From positions 62,001 through 126,000 of the forward strand of contig CM074131.1 of assembly GCA_037178625.1 (NCBI GenBank): a stretch of DNA of 64,000 nt. Direction: 5' to 3'. Made by a program: the position numbers and the translations under genes. How positions within the stretch are numbered: position 1 is the stretch's first letter; every line of letters begins with the position of its first letter. This stretch comes from Skeletonema tropicum. Taxonomy: Eukaryota > Bacillariophyta > Thalassiosirophyceae > Thalassiosirales > Thalassiosiraceae. Under the pieces are notes generated by a model. That model saw only the letters and a list, made by a program, of their open reading frames with translations. It was not told where the DNA came from and did not search any database. Positions 51,294 through 61,900 of this stretch are shown piece after piece.

Positions 51294-52666
51294 TCATTGA
51301 GCATAAGGGTTGGGAACAGGCAAATCATTACACAAATCATCCTCACAGTCCGTCCCACACTTTGGTTCCTGAAACATTGTAGAATGCCACTGCGTAAAGT
51401 CACTCATAAACGCACATTTCTCATCACGACACTCTGCCTTTGGACGTTGAGTCGTATAATAATACATGGCTATGGATCTCCGTGCCCTACCAGTAGGAGC
51501 AGTAAGCTCATGAGGGTGCCCATGATACGTAAAGTCTGTGGTGCTAAAGACTACCATCCTTCCTAATCGTGGTGCAATCTTCGCCGAACATTGATTCATA
51601 TCTCTCGACCACAATTCCAAATGTCCCCCATATTCGGGGTCCCAATCATCATTCAAGAATAATAACAAATTGACCCTCCGTTCCAACTTGTGTTTAATCA
51701 ATGCATTGAAATCGGCATGAATGTCCAATTTCCCCCCCGAGGCGGTAAAGTGCAACCCTGAACCAAAGTAGTGCGGATCTGGTACCATCCCCTCAATACC
51801 GCTGAGCACCTCTAAAAAGTTGAGAAAGGCGGATGATTTGAGATATCCCATGAACAGCTTGGTGAAGATGCCCATATTTTTATCATTGTCAATTTTGGAT
51901 TTGTGCTTTTGTCCCTTTGTTTTGCCCGATCGACACCCCTGGTTGGTTGGACCGGGGAGGCAGCCGTTACTATCCAGTGCGGACTCGGGATGTTCTTGTG
52001 CGATTTTTCGTAGGATGCGTTTTGGAAAAATGTCATCAAATACATGCGAGGGAAATGGTTGATTCTGTGCGTAGGTTTGTTTGTGTTGTTGGGCTAATTT
52101 CTTGAGTCGCTCGCGGTTCATGTATTGATCCATTTCGCGGATGATGTCAAAGTCGTCGGCATCGCCATCGTTAAAAAAAAAAAAAAAAAAAAATTAACGG
52201 AAATCTTAAAGCCATGATCCAAACCAAGTAATGGTCTTTTTTCCCAGATCGCACTCCGAGCTGCGACACCTCAAACAGCCAGGATTTGGCACGGGGGAGA
52301 CTCGAACCCAAGACCCCGAACCAGAAGAGAGGCGGTGATACCACTACACCACATCACCTCCCCGGCATCGCCATCGTTGATTTGGTCTGTCTCTAATTCT
52401 AATGCTCTGCTGCCAACATCGTGGCCTCTAAAATTATAATCATCAGCCTTGTTGTCTTTGTTGTTGTTGTTCTTCTCTGTGACGTCCAGTAAGGCAATCT
52501 TGGTTTCGGCAAGCTCTCGTTTCAAATTTCCCATGGAAGAAGAGAGATAGACGACGAAGAGGGAAATAAATGTAAAGCATACGAGACAACTGAATCCTAT
52601 GAGTACGCCGGTGCCGGTGGTGGTTGCTGTGGCGCTTCTTCGGTGGTGCGGGGAGTTGATTTTCAT
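51294..52666 (-). pseudogene. Prolyl-4-hydroxylase-like 2OG-Fe(II) oxygenase, disrupted by a SINE
   Basis: The N-terminal part (52666-52364, 101 codons) has a signal-anchor TM (VLIGFSCLVCFTFISLFVVYL) and a short helix. The catalytic part (52172-51294, 292 codons) holds the double-stranded beta-helix: H139-x-D141 in LDIHADFN, distal His204 in [10 protein letters not shown], and 2OG-binding Arg in [14 protein letters not shown] (numbered from the Met at 52133). The pattern fits Golgi/ER type-II prolyl hydroxylases. A 191-bp SINE plus its 15-bp duplication lies between the parts; it shifts frame and adds a stop. The pre-insertion protein would be 388 aa. Translation from the Met at 52133 would give a soluble 279-aa form without the anchor. 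Confidence 0.85.
52158..52378 (-). mobile_element. tRNA-derived SINE with oligo-T tail and 15-bp target duplication
   Basis: The element body is 52173-52363 (191 bp), flanked by exact GGCATCGCCATCGTT copies at 52158-52172 and 52364-52378. On the minus strand it begins with a tRNA-like head: A box TGGTGTAGTGGTA (52351-52339) and B box GGGTTCGAGTCTC (52309-52297), the split pol III promoter. It ends in 21 uninterrupted T (A on the plus strand, 52173-52193). The perfect target duplication and long homopolymer indicate a recent insertion. The T tail instead of A is unusual but known in some plant SINEs. Confidence 0.9.
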
Positions 52667-53724
52667 TATTTTGTCGAGAGGATGATGTGTTATACTATAT
52701 GAATATATCTATCAACAACTAAGCATCATACTTAGAGCCATAAGCCATAATTCCTCCATAAGCTCTTAGCTTGATACTCTTACCTGAATAAGCCCAGACA
52801 GTCTCCGTTCCCGCCACCAATTCGTCGGCCGGGCCCATTTTTTTGAGACCTCCACCATGGCGGCCGCCTGACTAGCCCATAACTTTAATTTCTACTATAA
52901 CGGAGATATATGCTAAACCAATGATGCAGACCTGTAGAGTATACTTATGAGATCATATGGTATCCAAGAATCGTACTTATATCTTATTTTCTCGCCGAGA
53001 TATGCATTTTGGGGTTTACTATGGGCATGCCTGCCAAATTTGTCCATCAGTAAAGTTAGACAAGCTCATAGTAAACCCCAAAATGCATATCTCGGCGAGA
53101 AAATAAGATATTACTACGATTCTTTGATACCATATGCTCTCCTAAACATACTCTACAGGTAAGTATCAATGGTATAGTATATATCTGCTTCATAATAAAA
53201 GTTATCGAGAATAAAATATAGGGGCTTATTAGGCGGCCGTCATGGTGGAGGTCTAAAAAAAATGGGCCCGGCCGACGGATTTGAGGTCTGTCTGGGCTTA
53301 TGCAGCAGCCAGCAGCCTATAAGTACTTATGCGTTGAAAAGCCCAAGAGGCCGTTGTGTTTTAATCAAACGGCGTGCTACGTAGGATCTCAGTATATTTT
53401 GATGGTGGATTGACTTTTAAAAGATTCAAAACCACTCAAAATTGAGAACGTACTTTCGACTTAGTAAGTTTGCTCGACCTTCGCCTATGGTACCTGACAA
53501 CCCTGCCTGACAACGTCAAGCTCTGCTATCAAGTGCGCACATGACTATCAACGCGAGTACGTGTTGCCTAATAACGACAACCACGTGCGTACATGACTAT
53601 CCACGCTATTACTTATTGCCCATGATCAATTATTAGAGACATAAGTAAAAGGTCTCCAACAGCAATAATAGCAACCACCGCACCACACCCAAAACCTCCG
53701 AGAGATACAACAACAACAACAAAA
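52667..53724. other. Intergenic, largely a foldback element
   Basis: Between the hydroxylase start and the 2-TM protein gene. Half is the 514-bp foldback element (52788-53301). The remainder (53302-53724) is promoter/5' flank of the 53725 gene, with no further features recognised. Confidence 0.6.
52788..53301. mobile_element. Foldback (long terminal inverted repeat) element, ~514 bp
   Basis: The two halves are reverse complements along almost their full length. Outer ends are ATAAGCCCAGACA (52788-52800) and its complement (53289-53301). Next inward comes CGTCGGCCGGGCCCAT and its partner, then ACCTGTAGAGTAT. The inner ~73 bp are the best conserved (TATCTTATTTTCTCGCCGAG and the following bases, near 52979 and 53104). 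The loop is about 45 bp. Outer parts have diverged more than the inner stem. There is no ORF, which fits a foldback or MITE-like DNA element. No clear target duplication was seen. Confidence 0.85.
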
Positions 53725-54888
53725 ATGGGTGAAACTCAGGAAGAACACGACCGCAAAAGGGAATACAACTACATGACGTCTTCCATACTCAAGGATAGAA
53801 AGATGCACATGTTGGCGTCACTACATTTCAATAAACGAGGGGATTTTATCTTCTTCATTTCGGCTATCATTACATTAGTTCAGGCAGGCTTGGCAATTTT
53901 GGCACAGGCAGACTTCAAGTCCGTACAATTACCCGAAGGCGGCGAAGGGGGGTCGTGGGAAGTCCACAAGTCCAATATTACCGTGGCGATTGCTTTTCTG
54001 GCTGCCTTTTCTGTCTTTTGGCAGTCATTGGTCAAAAATTGGAATTATAATGGGAGGGCCTCGCTTCATGATTCGTCGGCATCTGCGCTAGGGAAGCTTT
54101 ATAAAACTGCAGAGTTGAAGCGGAGGCAAGAAAAGGCATCAAAGATGAAGAAAGGAGGAGGGACAACCACCGCCAATAATAATAATAATAGTGATGAGGG
54201 GGGCGGCAAAGATGAATTCATGACTACCGATGTCTTTGAACAATTGGTCAAGCAGTATGAGCAAGCGCTCGAGGGCTGCACCTCCTTTATCCCATCAAGA
54301 ATCGTGGCTGCATTTGAACTCCTCGACAATCAAATCGGAGTATGCAAAAGGCAGGTTGACACTTGTGGTCTGGACACCGATCATAAGAAAGTCATCACAG
54401 TGGAATGGGAGAAGGTTTACCCAACTTTGTACAAAGAGCTGTTTGGGACAATCATTACTCAGCGGTGTTGGCCTTACTTCATTCCGAATCCGCAAACTGT
54501 GGTGGATCAAACCCTTCATAGGTATAAGAAGGAAGTGAATACGGAGCTGTTGGATGTTTTGATTCAAAGGAACACTCATATTCAAGAGAAGTATGGAGTC
54601 TTCAAGGAAAAGGTAGTAGAAAAGTCTGTGTCGGAGGAGAGTAGCGATAGCGATGCCGATACCAATACACCCGCTGACGCTAAGAATGGTATTGTTGGGG
54701 AGCCTGTATCTGAGAGTAGCAATAGTGATACCAATACCAAAGAGAAGTATGGAGTCTTCAAGATTGATGAAGAAAGGTCTGTGTCGGAGAGCAGCGTTAA
54801 TACCAGTACTCTCTCTGAGAGTAATATTGGTGATGTTATTGTACCATCATCAAACAGGCCAAAAAGTGTTGGACAGCTGTTTCTATAA
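53725..54888 (+). CDS. Two-transmembrane protein with acidic Ser-rich tail (SLATT-like topology)
   Basis: 387 aa from the ATG in 'caacaaaaATGGG'. A charged N-terminus and LASLHFNKRGDFIFFISAII lead to TM1 (about residues 41-60), a short loop, then TM2 (about 86-101, ITVAIAFLAAFSVFWQ). A cytosolic helical region with KLYKTAELKRRQEKASKMKK and an Asn run follows, then a globular part (residues ~165-290). The tail carries two related segments (EKYGVFKEKVVEKSVSEESS / EKYGVFKIDEERSVSESS). Hairpin TMs followed by a helical cytosolic part resemble SLATT-domain proteins; this is a topology comparison, not a confirmed match. Membrane location is likely; function unknown. Confidence 0.7.
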   Translation: MGETQEEHDRKREYNYMTSSILKDRKMHMLASLHFNKRGDFIFFISAIITLVQAGLAILAQADFKSVQLPEGGEGGSWEVHKSNITVAIAFLAAFSVFWQSLVKNWNYNGRASLHDSSASALGKLYKTAELKRRQEKASKMKKGGGTTTANNNNNSDEGGGKDEFMTTDVFEQLVKQYEQALEGCTSFIPSRIVAAFELLDNQIGVCKRQVDTCGLDTDHKKVITVEWEKVYPTLYKELFGTIITQRCWPYFIPNPQTVVDQTLHRYKKEVNTELLDVLIQRNTHIQEKYGVFKEKVVEKSVSEESSDSDADTNTPADAKNGIVGEPVSESSNSDTNTKEKYGVFKIDEERSVSESSVNTSTLSESNIGDVIVPSSNRPKSVGQLFL

Positions 54889-55219
54889 AATCTGCGTTAA
54901 GTAGTTGGTGTGAGTAGTTCTTTGTGTGAGACTAGGCACAATGGGGAGGGCATCAATTGGACAAGACTTTATGTGTGTATCTAAGAACTTTTAACTTCTA
55001 GCAGGTCCCTTTTAGTATCGTAGATATCTAATCTGATTCACTTTGTATTAATTATTGATGTGGTACTACTTCAAATGTAATATCTGGTAGTCGCAACATG
55101 GCATAGTATCTATGGTACCTCTTCGCTAAACTATTGATTGTGTCAACTAAAACTTATCTTGCAATTACTTTCACTTACACAATAAATGTAAGCGCTCAGT
55201 GTTTAATCGACCTTCATCA
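54889..55219. other. Intergenic between convergent genes
   Basis: About 330 bp between the stop codons of the 2-TM protein and ESF1. AT-rich, presumably both 3' UTRs and polyadenylation signals. No repeat is seen. Confidence 0.5.
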
Positions 55220-58102
55220 TTATTGCCTCATTTTTTTCTTCTTGGGCTTGTCAGTACTTTTAACCTTTGTCTGCAAACTTTTTACCAATGAACTCAACTC
55301 CATTGCACCACTGCTTGATTCTACCCATGAATCATTCTTGTTTCCACCCTTTCCATCCGATTGTTGATTCTTGCTCTTATCAGATGCCTTCTCTTTGCTC
55401 TTGCCACGATTCTTCTTCCTTCTCTTAGCTTGCTCCTCTAACAAAGTCTTCATTGCAGTAGTCTCCTTGAACGCAGGGTTGGTGCGATCGATACCAAATC
55501 TATCGTCGTTCCCTTCCAATAATGCCGAGAAACGATCATCTTTGGTGTCTACTTGGAAGCCTTGACCCGAGACATTGGCAGCAAGATTTTCGAGCTGTCT
55601 CTTACGCTTCCCTCTGAGCTTTTTGTTGGCATGTCTTTCAAGCTTTTCCAACCCTCTCATGTCGAAATCCTTTGCATCTTCTTCGTCTAGAGAATCAGGG
55701 GAGAGTGGAGAGAGCAGGTTAGAGTTAGCCTCAGTGTATAGAACGTGATCGACTAAAGAGCAATAGATGAAGGAACAGCGATGCAATGACTTACCATTAT
55801 CTCCAGCAATGAGCAGCTCCAATTCCTCCTTGGTGCTAGCCATTCTGTTCTTCTTGGTGGCACTTGGTTCGTCGTCCTTTCCATTGGATTTCTTCCCCTT
55901 CTTCTTTTGACTACCACTGTTAGCATCTTCAAGGAAGAAGTCATCGTCATCGTTCCCACCATCAGCTTTGCCAACATCGACATCATCAGACTCTTCGTCA
56001 GAAAACTTTGCCACTCCAAACTCAGGATCAGCACCGTACATTCCATCGTCTTGAACAACTTCTTCCTCACTGTCTGATTCAACCGCCTTTCCTTTCTTAC
56101 GTGCTGCTTGCCGGCGTTCTCTCCTCTTTTCCTTTCGCTTCTCAAGATATTTCTGAAAGGGAGTGAGTTCTTCTGTCTCGCCTTGCAATTTGGATCGAAT
56201 CTTCTCTTCAAGGTTCTTCTTCCCAGGTGTAAAGGTAACCTGCTTGGTCTTTGCTTCAGCCTCGTCTTCAGATTCAGATTCTGACGACGATTCCGATGAC
56301 TCATCATCCTTACCTGCGTCGTCGTCATCGGATCCATCACTATTACTCGCTGCATCATCATCTTCATCCTCATCCTCACTTCCACCAAGCCCAAGCAAAG
56401 CCCTCATCTTTCGTGACTTTTTCTCAGTTTCCACGCCACCATCACCCTCATCATCATCATCATCATCACTCTCCTCCCCAGCACTAGAATTATCACTCGC
56501 CAAATAGAACTTGATATCATCCCCTTCATTCATTGCATCCCACGCCTCCTTGCCCATACCCCATTTCGTCAAAATCTTTTCACGACGAGTATCTCCTCTC
56601 TCCCATGAACAAGTCACCTTGCTCTGCCGAAGAGCGGTAACAACATTGTCTGGTGGAGCATATTTGCCCGGCAAATGATCACACGAATCATGCACCTCAC
56701 GCCCCTCAATTGTTTCATCGTACTGATCCACGGGTAAAGCCCTAACATCAATCTCCGCAGCCGAATGCTCCACTTCCATCCCATCTACATTCTCATAAAC
56801 TGGCTCTGTGGCACTTGCACTTGAAAATGTGGCAATGGCAAAGTAATACCGTAATTTGGATGCCTCGTACGCACGTAACTTTTCATGATCAAATCCTTCT
56901 TCCTCCTCTTCTTCGGTTTGGAGCTGTGAGTTCTTCATGACTTCTGATTGTGGTGGAAAGTGCGAGTATAGCTTGGCAGTTGCCTCGTCGAGATTGAGGA
57001 TATCTTCTTCATCGTCACTGTCGCTGTCACTTTCATCATTGTGTGTACTGCTGTTGTCGTTGCCGTCGTCAGCAATGTCCTCCTCTCCACTACCATCATC
57101 ACTATCATCATCCTCACCCTTTCTCTTCTGCTTCACTACAGCACCCTTCTTCTTCCACAAGCCACTAGGACCCTCCAACCGTTCCTTCTCCATCATTTGT
57201 CTTCCAAAATCACTCGGATAAATCTCCACCCGTTTCAAAGTCCCCGGAGGACAAAATGACTGCAGCATGGCATAGACATCGACAGCTCGAGTGTGCTCCC
57301 AGTCTAAATTGAGAATGCAGAGGTATGGCGTGGGGTCTGTGGTGAGTTCCATCTCGTCTTGGGCGTTATTATCGAGTGTGTAGTCGCCGGGAAGTTGGTT
57401 GTACGATGGGTCAAATACTCCTGCTTGACCGTGAATGTTGACGGAATCGTCATCTGAGCTATCATCATCGTCATCATCATCTTGATCGTCCTCAGAGCTA
57501 TCATTATCTTCATCTTCGTCCGAGCTGGATGCGGATATATCACCACGAGAGAGAGCATTGAGGTAGGCAATTCGAGATTCCATATCCAGTGGTGCGCTGT
57601 CCTTCTTTTTGGCTTGTGGCTCATCATCATCTTTCTCACTGCTGACATTATCATCATTATTATCATCGTCCTCGCTGCCGCTATCATCATTATCGTCATC
57701 ATCATCATCATCTCTACGCTTCTGATTTCTCTTCTTGATCTTTCGACCATATTTATCCATTCCAGTAACACATCCAAATTTCTCCGAATTCGTCAACGCT
57801 TCACTAAATCGATCATCCGATCGAATCGCTTGTGTTAGAGATTCACCAAATCCATCGCCATCATTATTATTGTCATTGGTGGTAGAGTGAAGAGTGCCCG
57901 ATTCTTCGTCTTTGTTGTTGTTATTGCTGCATTGGAGGAGTGTTCCATCAGCAGCAGCAGCAGTAGAGTGTTTCGATTTGTGTCGTCGTCGTCGGTTGGT
58001 GGAGCTGCGGAATTGAGGTCGATTTGTTGCGGCGAGGAAGCGCTCGTCGACTATCTCATCATTACCGCTATTGTTTTGGCGGCTGCTGCCTTTTTTCTTC
58101 AT
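55220..58102 (-). CDS. ESF1: ESF1-like nucleolar pre-rRNA processing protein
   Basis: It is required for early 18S rRNA maturation in the small-subunit processome (yeast Esf1 family). Exons are 58102-55795 and 55686-55220; the 108-bp intron (GT-AG) is in frame without stops, so the unspliced frame is also open. The spliced protein is 924 aa. The N-terminus has VDERFLAATNRPQFR and DDRFSEALTN. Very long Asp/Glu/Ser runs follow, then the ESF1 core YLCILNLDWEHTRAVDVYAM and LKRVEIYPSDFGRQMMEKE, and later KLRYYFAIATFSS. Acidic and Lys-rich tracts come next. The C-terminal box DDRFSALLEGNDDRFGIDRT and NPAFKETTAMKTLLEEQAKR is diagnostic of the family. It is rich in acidic low complexity, as its orthologues are. 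Confidence 0.92.
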   Translation of the reverse strand: MKKKGSSRQNNSGNDEIVDERFLAATNRPQFRSSTNRRRRHKSKHSTAAAADGTLLQCSNNNNKDEESGTLHSTTNDNNNDGDGFGESLTQAIRSDDRFSEALTNSEKFGCVTGMDKYGRKIKKRNQKRRDDDDDDDNDDSGSEDDDNNDDNVSSEKDDDEPQAKKKDSAPLDMESRIAYLNALSRGDISASSSDEDEDNDSSEDDQDDDDDDDSSDDDSVNIHGQAGVFDPSYNQLPGDYTLDNNAQDEMELTTDPTPYLCILNLDWEHTRAVDVYAMLQSFCPPGTLKRVEIYPSDFGRQMMEKERLEGPSGLWKKKGAVVKQKRKGEDDDSDDGSGEEDIADDGNDNSSTHNDESDSDSDDEEDILNLDEATAKLYSHFPPQSEVMKNSQLQTEEEEEEGFDHEKLRAYEASKLRYYFAIATFSSASATEPVYENVDGMEVEHSAAEIDVRALPVDQYDETIEGREVHDSCDHLPGKYAPPDNVVTALRQSKVTCSWERGDTRREKILTKWGMGKEAWDAMNEGDDIKFYLASDNSSAGEESDDDDDDEGDGGVETEKKSRKMRALLGLGGSEDEDEDDDAASNSDGSDDDDAGKDDESSESSSESESEDEAEAKTKQVTFTPGKKNLEEKIRSKLQGETEELTPFQKYLEKRKEKRRERRQAARKKGKAVESDSEEEVVQDDGMYGADPEFGVAKFSDEESDDVDVGKADGGNDDDDFFLEDANSGSQKKKGKKSNGKDDEPSATKKNRMASTKEELELLIAGDNGKSLHRCSFIYCSLVDHVLYTEANSNLLSPLSPDSLDEEDAKDFDMRGLEKLERHANKKLRGKRKRQLENLAANVSGQGFQVDTKDDRFSALLEGNDDRFGIDRTNPAFKETTAMKTLLEEQAKRRKKNRGKSKEKASDKSKNQQSDGKGGNKNDSWVESSSGAMELSSLVKSLQTKVKSTDKPKKKKMRQ

Positions 58103-58998
58103 GATGGTTGCTTGCTTTTTGTTGGCTTGGATTTGATGTGCTTACTCTCTTTGGATTTGAATTTGATCCTTATTCTTCATCACCACCTTCATCTCGTTGC
58201 AAAGAACTAACAAAAAGCGGCGGCGCTTTCGATGGCTGTGATTTTGTGTCTGTCAGCGTCGCAAAGGGCCGTGGGTCTCTTTCTGAGTTTTAGCAAAGCG
58301 GCACCACTCGACAGGTCCTTTTGGGACACATATCTCATAACAATCTGTGTCCATGTGACGTGTCGCTACATTCCTCACAACAGCACAATTTATTCACACA
58401 TTGAGATGATTGAGTCATCCTATATCGATGAAAAAAAGACCTGATTGTCGCAACGACCTCTACATCGAACCCTAAACCCGCTTCAAAACATTTTACCAAC
58501 AAGTTTCACAGGTCATTTCACGTGTTGAAGTCAAAACGGTTCTCAATTGAGACGCTATCCGTCTCAATTAGCCCCAAATCTAAACTTATTCCAGACTCAT
58601 TATGACCCCACTGTCACATCGCTGTGTGGGGTCATTGATTTGTTCACGAATACATCAAAAAGACCTTTTTTCTTTGGCAGAGAATTGCCTCACCATGATG
58701 AACGTGAATCACTCATCCTCCCTAAATGGCAACAGTGTGCTTTAAATGCAAAGGTTTGCACTCAGATGTGACCTTCTTCATTTTACCCTTCCCCTTGATG
58801 TCAAGAAGAATCTTCATGTTGATTTCAGACCTCATTAAATAGTGACCTCATCAAGCAAGAGCAATGAATAATACTTATTATCCATCGAGTAACCAACAGA
58901 CAATACTATCATCATCAATTGACGAAGAGAGAGAGAGGGAGAGCGCTGCAAACAATAATAAATATCGTAGAACACTACTATCTAGCCAGCACATCACC
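58103..58998. promoter_or_regulatory. Intergenic region upstream of ESF1 and the DUF1800 gene
   Basis: Divergent promoter region of about 0.9 kb. Small frames (58547-58771) are not convincing. An upstream in-frame ATG at 58864 precedes the favoured start of the DUF1800 gene. GA-rich (GAGAGAGAGAGGGAGAG) sequence lies at 58925-58942. Confidence 0.4.
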
Positions 58999-61900
58999 AT
59001 GCTCCTCAAGCTGTCAGTCCTACTGACCTCTGCGACCTTCATCGGCGCACAAGATGATTCTGCAGCAGAGCCAATCGACTTTGATCCCGACGCCCTCCGC
59101 TTCTCCTGCAGCGATGCCTCGACGGCGCCCTCCACGCCACTCCACATTGCCGACGTAGATACGACATACAGCGAGGTGACCGTGCTGCTCGACCCGATCG
59201 GCAGTATCGGAGCCAGCAATGCCACCGAAACCGAAGAAGAGGGTGGAAAGGGCCGCATGTGCGTCTTGAGTCGATGGACCAAGACACTCGAAGACAAGGT
59301 GGCGGGAGAGGGGTACTATTTCCCACTGGGGCGGTCCGTAGTGGGCATAGAGGGAGAGCTGGGTGGAAACGATGGCGATTGGAATCGACCAGCGGGTCAT
59401 TCGGCGTGGCAACTTTCCTACACTTGTGGAGTGGCCAATAACACTGGGACCAATTTCGCGGCGGGCGAGTACATGTGCGAGGTGACGCTGCCGATGACGT
59501 CCACGCAGAACCTCAAGAATCCTGTATTGATGGATGAATTGGACACTCCGTATTATTTGACCTATTATGAACGAGCGTTGACTGTGAGGAATGAATTTGC
59601 GAGGTTCCTCCATCAGACTACGTTTGGGCCGACTAGTGACGAGCTGGATGCTTTGGAGGCCATGTATGCTATGATTACTGGAGCTGATGTCGATGTCAAT
59701 GGCACTGATGTCAATGGCACTGCCTTGGGTGATAACTCCACCGACACCTCTTTGAACATCACCCTATCTCATAGTGAAGCCATGTCCAAGCTACAAATCG
59801 ACTGGGTGACAGCTCAAATGGATCCCACCACCTTCACCTCCGGCAAGTTCTCCTCCCTCCGTGAATACTGGAGGAAGAGACTGAACGCCCGTCGGTGGGA
59901 AACCTACCGCATCGGCGAGGCTGGACCTGGACCCTGTGAATTACACTCCCGCTGGCGTAAATTCACTTTTACCGACTATGATGTTCAAAACTCACGTTCG
60001 TTGCGATGGGGGAATAAGATTTGGGGGCTTCGTATCAGACTCAGGTGGGACATAAGATTACGGTGGAGACGGTCACTTTGGGGGGTGTGCCGAGTGCTAG
60101 TCCAAGTATTAGTTCTATGCCTAGTTTGAGTTCGGCTCCGACTGCTTTACCTACTTCGAGTAGTCCTACGGGGACTCCAACAACGTCTTTGACTGGCAAA
60201 CCGGTGAGTGATTGTTTGTATGTGTGCCGAATTGTAGTGTAGTCATGTCAGTATTACTTTCACTTTAGTTTCAGTGACTAACCATCCCCACCTTTCCTCC
60301 CATTTTGATGAATTCATCCTACAGACAATCTCCATGGCTCCCACAGCTGCCAACGTTTTGGGATTTGCCGACTTTGAAGATGCAACAGACAAACAAATCC
60401 TTCATTCATGGCCCGCAAGACTCCCCGTAGAAGTGATCAGGCTCAACCCGAACATTACTGATCCAGCCCTCGATCCAAACACCCCCTTGGTTCATAGTGG
60501 ATCGACCAGTCTCGAAGTTGTTGGGGGGAGGGGATTTATCATGCGTCAAGTTGGCAATGACTGTCCCACGTCACGTTTGAAAGAACCCATTAGTGCAGGT
60601 GATGTCCTTCGCATTACATTCTGGGTTAGGATGAAGGCAGCCAACAAGGCCATTGTGTTATACACTGGACACTATCACGATTCCAAACCCAAGCCGTGGG
60701 CGATCCAAAAGGATGACTCTAACGTCATCAGTCGTACTCGTATCAACAAGGCTAACGAGTGGACTCGCATTGAGGCGATTCACACTGTGGGAGATGATTG
60801 GACGTGGGATAGTGAGCTCTTGCCCCCCGAGAAATGTAACCATTACCAGTTGAGGATTAGAGCTGATGCGACTACGACTGGATACTACCTTGACGACTTT
60901 AAGGTTGAAAAGGTGGCAAGTGGGTCTGCGTATGCCCTTACTGGGAGTGATGTTCGCCTTGGCTTCCTCAAGAATCCGGACTTTGCATTGAGCTTTCAGT
61001 ATTGGAAGGCTATTTCAGCTGCTGGAGATACGGTGTTTGACGCTGAACAGGGGAAAGAAGTTGCTAGGTTGAAACGTAATAGGAGGTTGATGCAGAACAT
61101 TATAGAGGAGACGATTCCGGGTGAGAAGTATCAGTTTGCATTCTGGGCTAAGCTGTCGGGAACTCTGAGTGTTGACACCAGGGTCATGGTGAGGATGAGG
61201 TTTGAGAATGATGACACTGTGAATGGCCCCTGTAGAAGATCTATTTGCAACATATTTTTGCGGCCTCTGCGCACCAGGATTCAACAGAACGGACGGCGGT
61301 GGCAACGCATTGTCTCGGATGAGTTCACAATGTTTGGCAACTATACCAAGTGGCCTGGACAACCCTCCTTCATTTTGTTCACCATGCTTACCAAGAATAT
61401 GGAATCATCAGGGGAGCTCCTCATTTCAAACTTTGAGTTCATGGGGAAGCATTCGCTTTCAGGTGAGGTGATCACTGATTCGCCGTCTACCACCACTGTG
61501 CCTTCGTTGCAGCCTTCAAACCTGAAGGCGCCTGATTACATTCGATACATAGTTAGGTACGCGGGAGACGTCCGTACAGTGATTGACTATCCTTTCCAAA
61601 TCGATAAAACGGGAGAGGTATTACCTATGGATGGTTCGAAGCAGTACCAGCTTTGCGAGGCTGATGAAGTCGAAGGAAAGTATGGTGTATTCCCCAATAG
61701 AATGGGCTTCTTCATTGAAGGAAAGTGTCAATCCATTAGGTATGTGATGGGTGCACTTTGAATAGATTCATGATTGATTGTCAATCCTTGGTTGCTTACT
61801 TCATCTTTCGCACTCTCTCTTCACTCAGATTTGGTAATCCTACTGTCGACATCGATCCAATCTTTCTCAATATGACAGATATTCATCTTTTGGATCTGAC

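Noticed and set aside
52273..52363. Functional tRNA gene
   Set aside because: A and B boxes are present, but the stem pairing of a full tRNA is not evident and the unit has a long non-tRNA tail and target duplication; it is a SINE head.
56163..57838. Several plus- and minus-strand Ser- or Met-rich frames over ESF1
   Set aside because: Out-of-frame readings of GAT/GAC acidic runs of ESF1.
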